This document shows positions 26,838 to 39,754 of a DNA stretch of 64,000 nucleotides, in pieces. A model generated the notes under the pieces. That model was given only the letters and a program-made list of their open reading frames with translations. It did not search any database and was not told the origin of the DNA. The translations under genes and the position numbers were made by a program. Each line of letters starts with the position of its first letter. The stretch's first letter is position 1. Source of the DNA: Ifrita kowaldi (taxonomy: Eukaryota > Chordata > Aves > Passeriformes > Cinclosomatidae); the NCBI GenBank assembly GCA_013398055.1, contig VZRS01014563.1:449032-513031 (forward strand), written 5' to 3'.

Positions 26838-27748
26838 GAAATTCAAGCGCAGAGTGGCTACAGCTTAGTTGTAGGAGTTAAACAGCTTATCCTGGAGCAG
26901 GAACATGTGTGTGTGTTACTTCATCAGCTTATTCTACCATGGAGAGAAAAAACAAGCTAAATATGAGAAAGGAAAAGAGAAAGAGATATAGTGAGGGAGA
27001 TGAGCCAGAAATGATTGTTTATAACTTTAGATAGCAAATCCCCAGTTAATGTATACTAGTCTAGCTCCACTGAGGCCACAGTAGCCACACAATTTACACA
27101 GCTGAGCATCTGGCTCTAAATATTTAACTGTTCAGAATTCTAGTGTGCATCCTTGCGTGGCAGAGCTTCTCTGACTAATCACACTAGAGGTAACCACATC
27201 TTAAGTGTGTAGTTCTAAATTGAGTAATATTACCATTAATAACAGTGCCTAATTAAGACATCTATAATGTTTTTAATGAGAAAAATTGAAAGTCCTTCTG
27301 GAATTTTTCCAGTCAAATTAATTCTGAGGACTTTAGACGTTATTACAAGCAATGTTACAGGAATGAAAATTAGGTCTAAATTAGGACGTGTCACTGTACT
27401 TAAAAGCAGGAGGGAAAAAAAAAGAAACACATTCCATTTTCTGCTTTACACACCATTCTCTGCTCTAACATCGCACCACAGGGGAAAATAAAAACACCAT
27501 TTTGTGGTTTGCTCTAAGTTGCCCTGCATATAGTTATACCTGATGTATCTCTAAGGTCTGCTCATATTTTGACACTTGGCTTTAAGGCTCTTTTTAAATA
27601 TCACATCAGTATTCTCTTGTGAGCAAGTATTTCCAGAATCTTAAAGTGACAATTCCTATCGGGCTGATAGAGGCCCAAATCCTTGTGGATATAATTCATA
27701 TGAATTATGCTTGTCCAAGTAAATCCTTCTGTGAGGCTGCATGTTTAG
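26838..27748. other. Non-coding stretch
   Basis: AT-rich unique sequence. The frames at 27236-27491 overlap on opposite strands, with no known motif. Confidence 0.5.
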
Positions 27749-27882
27749 GCAGAGAAGAAGTACTTGTGGTTAAAAATGATCAGATCCAGCCTGCCAAAAC
27801 CACACAGGAAGGAAGGATCCACATGGTCCTGAATGAAGCTCTTGAGGATAACAACCAGATATTTCAAAAGCTATCAAACCTG
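27749..27882 (+). other. Candidate internal exon (weak acceptor)
   Basis: An open frame of 44 codons within a 96-codon ORF ends at AACCTG|GTGAGC (donor GT at 27883-27884). It has a normal exon length of 134 nt and a protein-like composition (GREEVLVVKNDQIQPAKTTQ, later VLNEALEDNNQIFQKLSNL, which could form an amphipathic helix). The proposed acceptor ATGTTTAG has a poor polypyrimidine tract and another AG close upstream. I do not recognise a family. An alternative is that the ORF is a chance frame. Confidence 0.13.
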
Positions 27883-30800
27883 GTGAGCTTTTATTCGTAC
27901 TTCTCATAGACCAGTCCTTCAAGCTACTCCATGCACATTTCTGGTCTGCAGCTGCTGTTGCTTTATTGCTGCTCCCATTGTAAGAATTTAACAAGCATAA
28001 ACCCACAAGTCTAGTGCACAGCTGGACCAGGCTACTTTGAAGCTGTAAAGATGCTCAGTCCTTGCTCTTCAAAACAGCTTATTTGAGCACACGTTTTCAT
28101 ACCACTGACGTGAGTCTGAGTGCGTCAAAAATACAGAGGTTCAAAACCTGAGAGCAAAAAGTCAGGACTGGGTTCGGACTTGGTTTTATATTAATATCTC
28201 GGGCTCAGTTAGAGGAACTTGAGGTGAATCCCAAAAGTTCAGCAGCTTCAATCTTAAGATGTGAATGCAAGCTAAAAGAATAATGAGTTGCAAACCAAGT
28301 ATTACCTTTGGGGACAAAAAAAGCCATTGTAGCTCAACAAAACACAGCCTTTTGCCTGCCCTACATTGTGTGTATGACCCTACATCTATTCATACATATT
28401 TTCACATATATATGGATACATGGAACACGGATATGCCTACACTAACATCCTCCTCACTGTAGTACCTAATGCCTTCACATTTCTCCACTCCCTACCACAA
28501 AACGCTTGTCTCGAATCATTCTGATTCAAAAAAAACCAACTTTGAGTTCTGCAATTCATTATGTCTTAATAAAGACAAACACAACAGTGTGTGTTTCAGG
28601 CTGGTCTATTAATTAGGTGGCTTGTCCTTGAGACAGAGATTGCACAAAAGGCTTTTTTTTTAATGCATTGTACTAACACTGAGGATGTTGTCAGGCTTAG
28701 ATAATACTTTGAATGGGCTTGCAGCTTACAATGATTAAAGTTATGATAATAGCAAGGACATTCAGACATATACATGTTCCCTAGTAGCTCAGGGAGGTTT
28801 ATCCTCTTTCAAATCATAGTGTTGTTTACCACAGCCTAGCTTAATTGAATTTAAGGACTCACCAGAAAAAGAAAATCTGATTTTTATCTTCTGTTAATAC
28901 CACAATATATTAAAAGCAGAAAATAAACAAAATGTTTATCTGTTATTAATACTTGATAGATATACCTCTTGGACTTTTAGAAATTACATCACAATTATTG
29001 CTCTCAAGTAAAATGTCAAAATTATGACAAACTTTAAAAATCAAGCATTTCTTTTCAAGATCTTGTCACTCAAATGCTGTATTCCATCTAAACATGCGAG
29101 TCTAAGAAAAAAGTGCTAGGATAGAACTATTATACACATTAGTTCTTTGTATTTAAAGAGTAGCACTCATACTGGTTATCCTTGTTTTCTTACCAAGTAA
29201 TACAGGAATCCGATGAATAATTATTCAAACAACAAACTCTTAGCTATTAGGTTTAACCTCTAGTTTGAATTGTGTTATAAAGAAAAAAAAAACAAATCCA
29301 TTTGCAGCAGTCAGCTGCCAGTTGTTTTATGTAAGACTTCTAGCAAGAACTTCACTGGGGACACTAAGGACTGTCAGATGTTACTTTTGGGCTGCACAGA
29401 TGTTACACATAGAGAGGAAATCACCAACTTGGTCACGTGGGGAAGTCTGAACAGGTCTCACTGCTTCCTTCCTCAGAGTAGCTCACAGTAAAACCACAAA
29501 CACTGGGAAAGAGTGATGAGTGTGGCACTTCGAGCCATCTGAGGAGCATCCAGTGCCTGCCCTAACACTTCACTAAGAGTTGTTGACTGCTCTGAAGTAG
29601 GTAGATGAACACATTATTCCAATGAAGGGGAAAACTGTAGTTATTTGTTCTTTCATGCAGAAGGAGAGAAGCATTCCTAGGAGACCACCTCCACTCCTTT
29701 CTTTGATCACAGCAAACTGCAGACAGCACACAGAGAGAATGGGAACCTGATTTTTTCAGCAAGTTTAAAGCATGACAGAAACACAGACCCAGCAATTGTC
29801 ACACATTCTAGCAGGTTGTTTGACATTGCTTCTCTAAGAAGACCAATAATTTCATGTCTTGATTCCTCAAGTGCCTTTGCCTATCAGGGTGACAAAAAAG
29901 CATGAACTTGAAATGAAGGACAACCTAATGACTTCTGCGAGTCTATGTGAGATGGGGTTTATCCAGCAATGGCAAGGAGCAGCTGAGAGTAATCCATTAT
30001 CCATCTGCCAGGACTCGCATGGATCCTCATTGAAAATATGTTTTTCAGTGCCTGATTATCATGATTTAGAAGGTAGAGGGGATGAAGTACAATAAATGCA
30101 AGAGGAATAAAAACTTCTTGCAAGATAAATCTTTTCTGCTTTTATTCTCAGATTAGTAAGCACAGTTTGCTTTGAATGCTCACTAGCAAGTTAATTTAAG
30201 TGGCCAACAAAGAAAATGTCAGAGTTCTTCTGGGAAAAAAAAAAAAGAAACCTCAGGGAAAGAGGACAATACTCTTAAAAACCCATTGATTCTAAACTTA
30301 TTTTTCTTTGAGTAAAACACTGATGCTGATAATGTATTTCAGATTGTTGAACAAGAACAAAATGACAACAGTCAAGCTTCCCCTTCGGGTGAAGTCATTC
30401 TGTTAACCACAAATCCCCAAGTGCACTGAAAATACATCTTCGTTGGCACAAGAAGTCTGCAACACATCTTTAAGATGAGGACTAAATTCTGGCAGCACTG
30501 CACAAATAGAGGGATGGATTGCTCATTAAGATACAAATTAATTACTATAATTAAAGTAATTAGTTCAAATAAACAGAATGAGCACAAGACTCTGAGATCC
30601 CCCAACAAGCCACGTTGCTCTGGGTTCTCAGTAGCAGGGTCAGCATGGGTGATTTGGGGCTCCTGAGCTGTGACTGCAAACAAGGCCTACCCATTGAAGG
30701 CTTCCTACAGGACTTTGCACAAGCTACTTTCTTGTTTTGCACTTGAGTTTTCCCTGCTCTTAAGTGATATTATCACCTAACTTCTGTGCAAAATCAGGAA

Positions 30801-33800
30801 AATAAAATCAGAGACAAAGTAGCATACAGGAAGCGAGGTCCCTTCATTATGCCATGTTAACGGTGGTCCCCAGTGATGCAGTTCTGCCCTGAAGGACACA
30901 CCTAGATGTTTGTAACTGTAACAAACAGCCGTAAAAGGCAATTGAGAAGAGTCACTCGGAATACGGGCCGTCTGCCTGTCCCCACATTCGCATTACCCTC
31001 CATTGCATGGCTTCATGCCATTCCCATGCAGCTCTGTACTTGCAAGAGGCAGGTGCCCCAGCTAATTCAAATCATCGGAGACAGCAAGTGTCCAACATCT
31101 CCTGAAACTCAGCTCACCTGCTCAGAGCTATGATTTCAGTTATAACCCCAAAACTAACAAAACCTCATTGCTTAATTTCTCACTCTTCTAAATGCTGGCA
31201 CCTTTTGACTAAGAATTTAGTCTGCATAGTTTTTTATGTATCAGTTTCTGCCACTCTGCAGCTAACATATCAAAATCCCTGCCTGGTCTCCAGCAGTCCA
31301 TAAAAATCTTACAGTAAATCCTGCAGCTCAAGATGTACTGCTGGTACCTTGCTGGGTGCACTAGACAGCAAAAAGAAATAAATGGGTAATGTAAGAAAGA
31401 GTACTTAGTTCCACGGAGCATTTAGAGATTTTTTTTATTTTCCGTTTTCTCTTGGTTCATAAAACAATTGAAAATTTTTGGAAGTTCTGTGAAAAGCAGA
31501 GTTATTTTTCCCTGCCAGAAAAATGAGTTCTAGGGCAAAGATACACTCAGAAACTCCAGAAACCCTGGAGACCTGACTGCAGGATAGCCTGCAGAGAGCA
31601 ACTGACCCCTCTCAGAGAAAACTGAGTTACTGCTTTATGTTATAATACCTTTTTTTTTTTTTGTATAGTACAGAGATCTCTCACAGTTATGTTTCCAAGC
31701 CCCCTCCAGAGGCATGCTCATCAGATCTTAGGAATCTCTGGATAGGAGAAGCTCATCTTTCTAGTGCATAGAGAGGACATAATCCTGTGTCCCCAGACTG
31801 ATGCTGCAACACTGGTCAGTTCACAGAGAGATAGATTAAGATTCTTCATTTTCAATATACTTTTCTATATTACTAGCATAATGCAGCATTGAATGTGTCA
31901 GGGACTACTCTTGGTGGAAAAAAAATGTTAATGCTTTCCAAAGTGCAGTTACCCACAAGACCACTCTGACATTTCAGGAGTCAAGAGGAGCTATTATTAG
32001 CTGTGTCTAATAATATTGCAAGCTCCCACCCATGGAATCTGTGTGCAATCCTCCATTGAACTGGCAGCCTTTGGCAGTATCACTGCCACATGATTTGAAC
32101 CAGGCAAGTCTCAAAAAAGCTGCCCTAGCACTGTGTAGCCAGCTAGAAAATACCTTCACTGCTCTAGGGAGATGAGTGATCCCTTTGGAATTGGTTTTTG
32201 GAGCAGCAAACTAATGAATCACTAACAGCTCTAAAGTAGACAGAATGTATTGCAACACAGCATGTAGTGCTGCAGAGCCGAAGGAAATCTGTTTACAGTG
32301 CTTCAACAGACACTTGAAATCGAGATGCTCAAGAAGGATGAGGCTGTTAAGAGAGAATTGAGGCTCGAAGTACTGAAGCTCCAAGTGAAGTTATCCCCAC
32401 GAGGACCAGCAGCCGTTCCTGGTGCCAGGGGTGGGCTCTGACCCCCAGCCACGTTAACCAAGCGCAACAGGGCGAGGCACAGCTCGAGGGAGGGTGTCCA
32501 CATGGAAACAGGGCAAAGGATGGAGCAAGAAACAACCCTGTTCTCTTGGGCCTGTTGGTGCCTGTCCTTCAGTGCTAACAGAGATCAGAAGTTACTTCTG
32601 TCATTCAGACACACTCAGTGCCAACCTCCCCCCAGCCACGGCTGCCTGGAAACCTTGTCACTACAATTTATGTGATATTTGCTAATGGCATAGGGTTGAC
32701 ACCAAACTTTGCATTCAGGCCAAAGGTCAGCCTGATGCATATGGTTGGTGGGAAAAGGCACTGCTTTGCAGTTCAGATTCTCAGTGGAGCAGCATAGTCT
32801 GAAAAGAGAAGCTAAAACATAAAAACAATATCGAAGTCCACACAGAGTTCGCCGGGCAAGGGGAAAACCAAAGCTCAAAACCCTCTTCAAACTAAGGACA
32901 CTCAAAGGCATGGCTTTGAGGAAGCTCCCTGCCCTGCTTTTGCCCAGCCAAAGCTGGGCTGTTACACAAATAAGATGTTTTGGCCAAAAGGCCAGAAGTG
33001 TAATCCAAAAAGTATGGAAAAAAGGAGCATAAGTTTGAAGGGAACAGTTAGAGCTTTGTCTGGAAAACACAGCAATTGCAATTTCATTTCACCAGTGCTG
33101 CTTATCCAGTGACTACATACTTTACAGCAGAGGATTACTAAATAAGACACAATATCAGTTTATCCCTTCCTTTTCTCCCCCTCTTTAAGTCCACAAGTAC
33201 AGCACACCTCCCAGTCCAGCAGCCTTGTCTCAACATGAAGCCTTGCCACTAGCACTAAACAAAACCAGAGAGCTTTCATTACAGGAGCTAAGGAAGCTGA
33301 TCAAATAGTTTATCCATTCACACAAATAGATGGAAAAGGGGCAATTTAAAAGACAAATTGATTATTATTTAAGCGGCTTCCTCAAGATTTGTTTTCAGTG
33401 AAATTCATGTAAATACAGCCACAGGAGGTGACTACACAATGAACCAAGGAATAAGAAAATGGGATGAGAAGGGAAAAATGTTTCTCTCTGCTGCACCAGA
33501 CTTGACCAGCATATGACAGGCAGCAGTGTAGTACAAATAAATCAAAGATGGACTATCATTTACAGCTAAGAAGCTTCAGACCAAAAAAACATCCAAATTC
33601 CACTGCAGTTGGTTTAGATTCCACTGAAAGTAGTTTTAGAAATATCAAAAATAGTTGTAGCAATGCCAGATCAGAGCCCTACCCAGCTGCTGCATAGTCT
33701 TCCCTCCCTTCCCCAAAGCGGCTCAAGATGAAGGTTTAACCTGGTCACCTCGTTTAAAACCTACTCCTAACCCAGAACCTGGCACACGGTTCTGCACACT

Positions 33801-36012
33801 CTGTACATCTCTGGCTTGTAGGCTGAGAGAGATGGACTGCATGTACTTGCTCTGCTTGTAAAGCTCACAAATCACAGTTTTATGAGGAAAAGAAGGGAGG
33901 ATCTTCAGTTCCCATCATATTTGGAGCCTTATTCAGAACTGCACATCCTTCCCAGGAGCAGTGATGCCACAGGGAGTGGCAGTGTCACAGGGCTGATATG
34001 CCCCTGCCTCAGCCACGCATCTATTTCCATCCCTTGCCCTTCCAGGAGGGTTCCAACCACACTGAGCTCTGCAACCCTGACTGAACAGGGACCTTACATC
34101 ACAGAGCACCCAGGGAGTTACTCCCTTTTCGGAGCAGCTCACAGCAGTGTTACGAGGTGGCAGCATCCAAGCTAAGGCTGCAGCTGGCTGAGGATTTTGG
34201 CAGGAACTTCCCACAGGTGCCCGAGCCTTAGTTCTGTGTCAGTGTTACTGATTTAAAGTGACACTTCCCATGAAACCTTACACTTGGAATACAGACACCT
34301 GCCCACCAGGCAAGTCAGTCAAGACCAGAGTTTCAATTATATAAGCATAGCATACCAAACAGTAAAGATTTTTGAATGCAGCAGACATCAACTACAGGCC
34401 AATCCCTGACCTGGGGAAATCAAAGTTGACCTGTACCTCTACACCAGTACCAGGCTAACTCACACATAGTGGAACAGGAGGAATAACAGCAGAGCTCAGG
34501 CCTGGAGGCCTCTGTGCTACCCAGGCTCCCAAGGCAGAAATCAGAATGCTGGTTTGCTTGCAGTCATTATACAAGTACAAGGAAAAACTGCAAAGTAACT
34601 ATTTCTCTATTTTTGTTTTCTGTTCAATGTTTTGAAAGGTCAAATGTATTTGCACTCTGCTGTGTTGCCTTTATTAGCGCTTAAACTCAAGCACTGCCAG
34701 ACGAATCACGAGTCGTACAAACGCCCCAGAAATACAATGCCAGAAGCAGATCCATTGTACATGAATTGCACGCTCTGTTGTCAGGGGAGGAATGTTTCTG
34801 TTTTAAACATGGAAGGACCTGCAGAAAACTAGCAGCTAGTTTGCAAATGTGCCTGAAGCCAAGTCCTCTTCCTTTTAATCTCTTGCTCTTTAGCTGGCCT
34901 CCAAGAGTTGTCAGAAAAATAAGAGGAAAGGAATAAGTCTGTGAAATTAGATATTGGCAGAAGTGGTAGGAGAGGGGAAGTCACATAATATCTGACAAAA
35001 CTTTGGAGCATTTATCTTTCCTAACAGTTGCCCCATTTCAGCAAGGCATTGCCCAGCTGTTCCTGGTAGCTGCCTTGCTTCATATTTATTGCTAGAAAGC
35101 CATATCAGAGTTGTGTTTCCCCTCTGAGGTTCTCTGACCCTTTCCTACCTTTCAGTTTTCTCTGGGACGTAGTCACTTCCATCAGTAAGCAGTTAAAATC
35201 ACACTGGCATCACACAGGGGACGTGTGGCAAGTCACCTTCCTGATACATAAGCCAGCTTCAGACAGTTAAAGCAACATGCAAAGAATTTCAAAAGAAATT
35301 GCAAAGTGTTGCTCTGCAATGAAGGTTGCTTTGGCCTCACAACTTATACCCAGTTTGTCTTCTGTTCTCTCCACTCCCATTCCTTCCTCATTCAATTAGG
35401 CAATTAGCGGAAGGGATGTCCTAAGTTTATTTCATCTGTGTGATAACAAGTTTCCCAAAGCATCAGTAGAATGGATTTAATGATCATGAACACAACTATG
35501 TCAAAGTAGTAGAGATAAATGTTGTCCATCAAGACATAGAACAAATGATAATAAAGCCCCACCAAAACGTAAAATGTAAAAGCGAGTAGAGTTCTGTGGC
35601 AGCTAATGAGTGCTGGAAATGGGTACAGAGTTTTACAAAGGATTAAATTTCCTGCCTCTCATAAACCAGCATGCTGATATACACAAATGTGCATAAAACA
35701 CCAGCACCATTTCCTGGTGCCAACAACTTCAGATCTAGATATGAGCAAGAGCTCTGGATATGAGTGTCAGCCTCAGCTCTGAGGCAAGATTGTGTAAATG
35801 AAGATGTGGAAATCAGGCAAAATCAGTCTGTGCTCCATTCCTGTATACATCTGTTGTCTGTATCACAAATATAAAAGGCTGCTTTCCAAATCCTAACAGC
35901 TGCAAAAAGTGACAGCACACTGAATACCATTTTGTTTTTCTTTTCCCCTTGGTTTTGCTTTCCCTTCCATTTTTGTTCTTTAAGGTTTGCTCTTCTTTCT
36001 CATATTCCTCAG
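27883..36012. other. Long non-coding stretch
   Basis: Eight kilobases of AT-rich unique sequence with A and T runs (30235-30246, 31650-31662). The minus frame at 32615-33070 (151 codons) is the longest ORF in the window and has no domain, signal or splice context that I recognise. No CR1 or other interspersed repeat was identified here. It could be intronic. Confidence 0.5.
31650..31662. repeat. T13 homopolymer
   Basis: Thirteen consecutive T residues. Simple sequence with no associated retrocopy. Confidence 0.85.
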
Positions 36013-36180
36013 TCAACCAGTGAAAAGGAGAAGAAATTCAGCAGCTATGTCAGCATGTTTATTAACAAATTACTACCCCAGCACTTCTGGCTCCAGGAGA
36101 CCACCGATTTAACACCATTTTTGGGGAAGATAAATGAAATTCTCTTTTCCGCATGTGCAGAAAGAACTAGACTGCTCTAA
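36013..36180 (+). other. Candidate terminal coding exon (unassigned)
   Basis: A strong pyrimidine-rich acceptor (GCTCTTCTTTCTCATATTCCTCAG) ends at 36012. It is followed by 55 open codons and a TAA at 36178-36180. The peptide runs STSEKEKKFSSYVSMFINKL, then LPQHFWLQETTDLTPFLGKI, then NEILFSACAERTRLL. It looks like an ordinary helical protein tail, but I cannot name it. No AATAAA lies within several hundred bases downstream, which weakens the terminal-exon reading. A relic of a lost gene or a chance frame is possible. Confidence 0.18.
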
Positions 36181-37789
36181 GGGATTGCACGAGAAAGGAA
36201 TTGGGTGATATGAACATACTAGGAGAAGAACAGGGTTTGGGCCAGATACACAAGTACTGAAACTACAACACTTAGTGTTCCCTACCCCATTAGCAAAAGG
36301 TTAGAGCTTAACACTGCACTAACTCTGAGGAATCTGCAGATTACCCAGTGAAAATATGACCTATGTGAAATGTTAAAGGAAAGTGACTCCTTAGGCGTGT
36401 GTGGTTATCACCATAGTGCAGGAAAACCTCCATCATCTTCCCTTCTATCACCAAAAGAAAAACATCTATAAGCACCAAGAACAGGGGTGGACTTTCCAGC
36501 AAAGCTTGTTGAACCCCATCTACGAGAAGTTAAACTACAATAGTAAAAATTATCCACCCTTTCCCCCAACACTAGGAGTTCTGGAAGAAAGTTTGAGTGT
36601 GAAACCTAAAAGCACTCAGACTATCTGAATTATTTTAAAGAGATGGAGGAGAAAAGAGAAAAAAGTAATTTGAACAAGGAAATTACAGGAATGTTGATGC
36701 TTCCAGTAACAGCCTGGAGGTAAGGCAGAGAGCGCCATTCACGCTGTGCACTGTGGCTTTTTATTCCTACATATCCCAGCTAGACTCCACAAACACACAG
36801 CATGCAGAAATCAGAAGTCAAGGACTAGTTGGAGAAACAATTCTGTTCAGGTTCAACACGAGTTATTGCAGACAAGCAAGCCAGTTTGTTTTACTCAAAC
36901 TCCTTCACCCACCCCATAATCAATGTTTAGCTCCCATGCACAGCAAGAAACAGGTTCTGTGCTTGTGTGCCTTTGACTCCTGAAGGAGGAAAAAGCTTTG
37001 AAAATTGTATTCTTGGGAAGCAAGAAGACTGAATCCTCATTTCAGAGAGACAAACACACAGGAAGAGGCAGCTGTTCCACAAAGTCCGGCGTTGGCTTTC
37101 AGCAGTCCACACAAACCTACAGTCTCATGTTTTGGGCATGTAACAAACGGTGCATCCATGTGTCCTAGTTCTCCCAAGAATTCAAGCATTTGGGTGCATC
37201 TCTCTGACAGTGGCACTTTAGGTCAGCAATATCCTACTTCCAGAAGCTAAACCTGGGAGGGAGACAACCATGACCAGCAGCTCACCTCCTGCCAGAGAAG
37301 CCCAAGCTTTTGGCAGCTCTGCCTGCTCCAAACCGAGGAAAGGAAGGAAGACGGGAACCTCAATCAGTGAGCAGATGGTGGGAGAGATATTATGCCACTG
37401 AGACTGTGTCTCCTGTCGGAGTGGAAAGATGCAGCATCTCTGCCCTACCCGAGCACTGGAGCAGAGTAGGTTGTGCATTATCTGTCCCCATTTTCTACCC
37501 CAAACTGCTTTGGTCTGAAATGCCTTGAGTGTAAACAGCACTGCCAGCCTCATCCTCCTCTGCTCCAGCTGATCATTGTGCCAGCAGCCATCACAAACAC
37601 CAGCTATGAGCAAGCACACTCCATTTCCTTATGCCTAAAGAACTCTGTGCAGTTATGATTATATTTTATCTTATTTCCTCTATATGTAAATAACTATTGT
37701 ACAGAGATAGGCAGTTCCTTGGCAAATCATAACTAACTACTTTCTTGAAAGCTGAGCTGCATTATTAAAATACTACTGAAGACACCACC
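36181..37789. other. Non-coding stretch
   Basis: Unique sequence. The opposed frames at 37218-37619 (minus, 133 codons) and 37310-37528 (+) have no recognisable motifs. No repeats were recognised. Confidence 0.5.
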
Positions 37790-37839
37790 TTCTGATTGGC
37801 CTAAAGACTGAATTTATTCTGGGCTCCCTCCAATCAGAA
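37790..37839. promoter_or_regulatory. Pair of opposed CCAAT (NF-Y-like) boxes
   Basis: TTCTGATTGG at 37790-37799 and CCAATCAGAA at 37830-37839 are exact reverse complements separated by 30 bp. Each contains CCAATCAG, the preferred core of the trimeric CCAAT-binding factor NF-Y. NF-Y site pairs spaced by about three to four helical turns are typical of promoters and some enhancers. A CRE-like TGACATCA follows at 37907-37914. There is no CpG island and no confirmed transcript start here. Confidence 0.35.
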
Positions 37840-37906
37840 TTAATCTTTCTGGAGTACAATGAAGTGTCACCACTGAATCAACATCAGCAGCCCAAGTGAC
37901 AGCAGC

Positions 37907-37914
37907 TGACATCA
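37907..37914 (+). promoter_or_regulatory. CRE/ATF-like octamer
   Basis: TGACATCA differs from the palindromic CRE TGACGTCA at one base, as expected if its CpG had decayed. It lies 68 bp from the opposed CCAAT boxes. On its own it is a weak signal. Confidence 0.25.
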
Positions 37915-38184
37915 TTACTCACCTAAGATAACAGACCTCAAGTCATTGAAACAGGCAGATGTTGGAGGCTGTCTCCCATTTCAGAATAATGTTCCTGTCG
38001 TAACTGAGCAGTTATTTTAGGGAAGCAAGGATAAATTCATTACCATTTGTAGGGTGCTCAGATATCACAGCAATAGAAGCCATGTAAACCTCCCGGTACG
38101 CGCACAGTAGGAATGCACACGGCATTGACACCAACCATCCTTCATCCAGATAACAAAAGGAGGGGCAATGCAATCAATCCACAT

Positions 38185-38226
38185 CCACTGGAGACTTGCT
38201 CCTGCCCACTGGAGACTTGCTCCTGC
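38185..38226. repeat. Perfect tandem duplication, 2 x 21 bp
   Basis: Two identical adjacent 21-bp units (38185-38205 and 38206-38226), each starting CCACTGGAGACTTGC, are followed by a 5-bp partial third copy. The unit length is a multiple of three, so the overlapping + frame at 38113-38496 repeats seven residues (a PLETCSC motif). The frame has no known function. The identity of the copies suggests a recent duplication. Confidence 0.95.
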
Positions 38227-38783
38227 ACTGGTGTGAGCAGTAGTGCTTTGCTATTGCAAACACACAAAACTGACGTTGAGAGATGTGCAAGACCAGAAGT
38301 AATTTCCACAAGAGACAAAATTTCACTATTTATTCCCAGCATCCTTATCTTACTTCCAGGTAACACATGGTATGTGAATGTATCAGCTGCTCTTTTCCCA
38401 GATTACAATAATCAATACCCTCACCACACAAAGTACCACATTTCTGCATTGATAACTAAACTGCAGAGATCAACAGTTAGGGAAAACTGTTGGTGACATT
38501 TAACACTGGAGATTGCATTCTTGTTTATTATTTTTAAATGAGATCTTGTAGTTTAAAGCATTAGAAGAAAACAATTATTTCAAAACTATATGTCAGAAGC
38601 TTATCTATTCCCAAAAACCAGGGAATGTGGATGCAAGGAGGTGTTTCCCATTACTCCAGGCTTTCCTGACCATCCCTTCAGCTTTGTTCCACCGAAAAAC
38701 AACTCCTGCAATGGTATTGCCACATTCCACACAGAGTTCCAAAAGGCCAAGTGCAAGACAGAGAATAGATTAAGAGTGCTGAA

Positions 38784-38905
38784 GGCCAGGCGGGGCAGGG
38801 CTTGGAGCAACCTTGTTTAATGGAAGGTGTCCCTGCCCATGTCAGGGAGTTGGAACGAGATGATCTTTAAGGTCCCTTCCAACTCGAACCATTTTATGAC
38901 TCATT
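38784..38905 (+). mobile_element. CR1 LINE 3'-end fragment
   Basis: GGGCTTGGAGCAACCTTGTT, then TAATGGAAGGTGTCCCTGCC, then GATGATCTTTAAGGTCCCTT followed by CCAACTCGAACCATTTTATG is a well-preserved CR1 tail on + that ends in degenerate octamers. About 120 bp remain, typical of strong 5' truncation. Confidence 0.92.
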
Positions 38906-39479
38906 ATTAAAGAGAGATGATCAGATACGCACCTGACTAGTTTAGTGTTCAGGTCAGAGCTGTGTATCAGTAAATTGACAGAAATATCGATACCCATAAA
39001 TCAAGATTTATAGAGTTCAGAGTCCAGTTAGTCCAATCTGACCATGAATTATGAAGACAAACATTTTGCAAAACAATAAAACCACTTTGCCTGACACACA
39101 ACACAACCTTCAGGTAGCAAGCTAATACACATGCCCAGAAATCAAAACTGACTTTTACGTACTGCTCTATTTTAATGTCATTCTCATTTATCTTTACCCA
39201 CAAGTATTTCATTTTGCATTTCACCTGGATAATACCCAGGACTTCCTGGTGCTTGCAAGACCAGTTATCTTGGCAGAAGGTCAAGCAGAACACTTTTTAA
39301 TTTGGCCACTTACTTAACTGTACAGGACAGCTCAAATCCACAGCTGAGATATCCATTCTTGCTGCAGAGCGCAGTTGGAGTTGCTCAGCTTCCTCTGACA
39401 GAGCTCTGAAACAATGGTTTTAATGGGGAAGGAAATGCCCATCCAATTCTAATGCCTAATTCCATCTCCTTTCACTTAG

Positions 39480-39754
39480 GGAGCAAAGTAGCAGATGCTC
39501 TGGATTTCCTACTTTTCAACTCCAGAGCAGTGCTGTGTTCAGTTCTCACATTTTGTTATAGCTGTTTGTTGTCTGATAAAATGTGGTTCCTCAGGGACAG
39601 CGCAGGGCTGTCTCAAGAGAAGTGTATAAATACATCTTATTTGGCAGCAGAGGAACTCAAAGCAAGAAAGTTTGTCTACGGGAAAATGCAAGATCTTGGG
39701 GACATTATTTCTGGGGTTTTCTCTGGTCCCAAGCAGTTACCAACCATTGGCTGA
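39480..39754 (+). other. Candidate terminal coding exon (unassigned)
   Basis: A good acceptor (TTCCATCTCCTTTCACTTAG) ends at 39479. It is followed by 91 open codons to a TGA at 39752-39754. The first part (VADALDFLLFNSRAVLCSVL and on) is hydrophobic and could form a membrane segment. The second part (SYLAAEELKARKFVYGKMQD, then LGDIISGVFSGPKQ) looks like a soluble helix. No family is recognised and no poly(A) signal lies close behind. A TATAAATA string at about 39624 lies inside the frame and is probably coincidental. Confidence 0.17.

Noticed and set aside
32615..33070. 151-codon minus-strand ORF, the longest in the window
   Set aside because: A few ORFs of 140-150 codons are expected by chance in six frames of 64 kb at this composition. 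There is no domain, splice context or promoter, and the frame starts without support.
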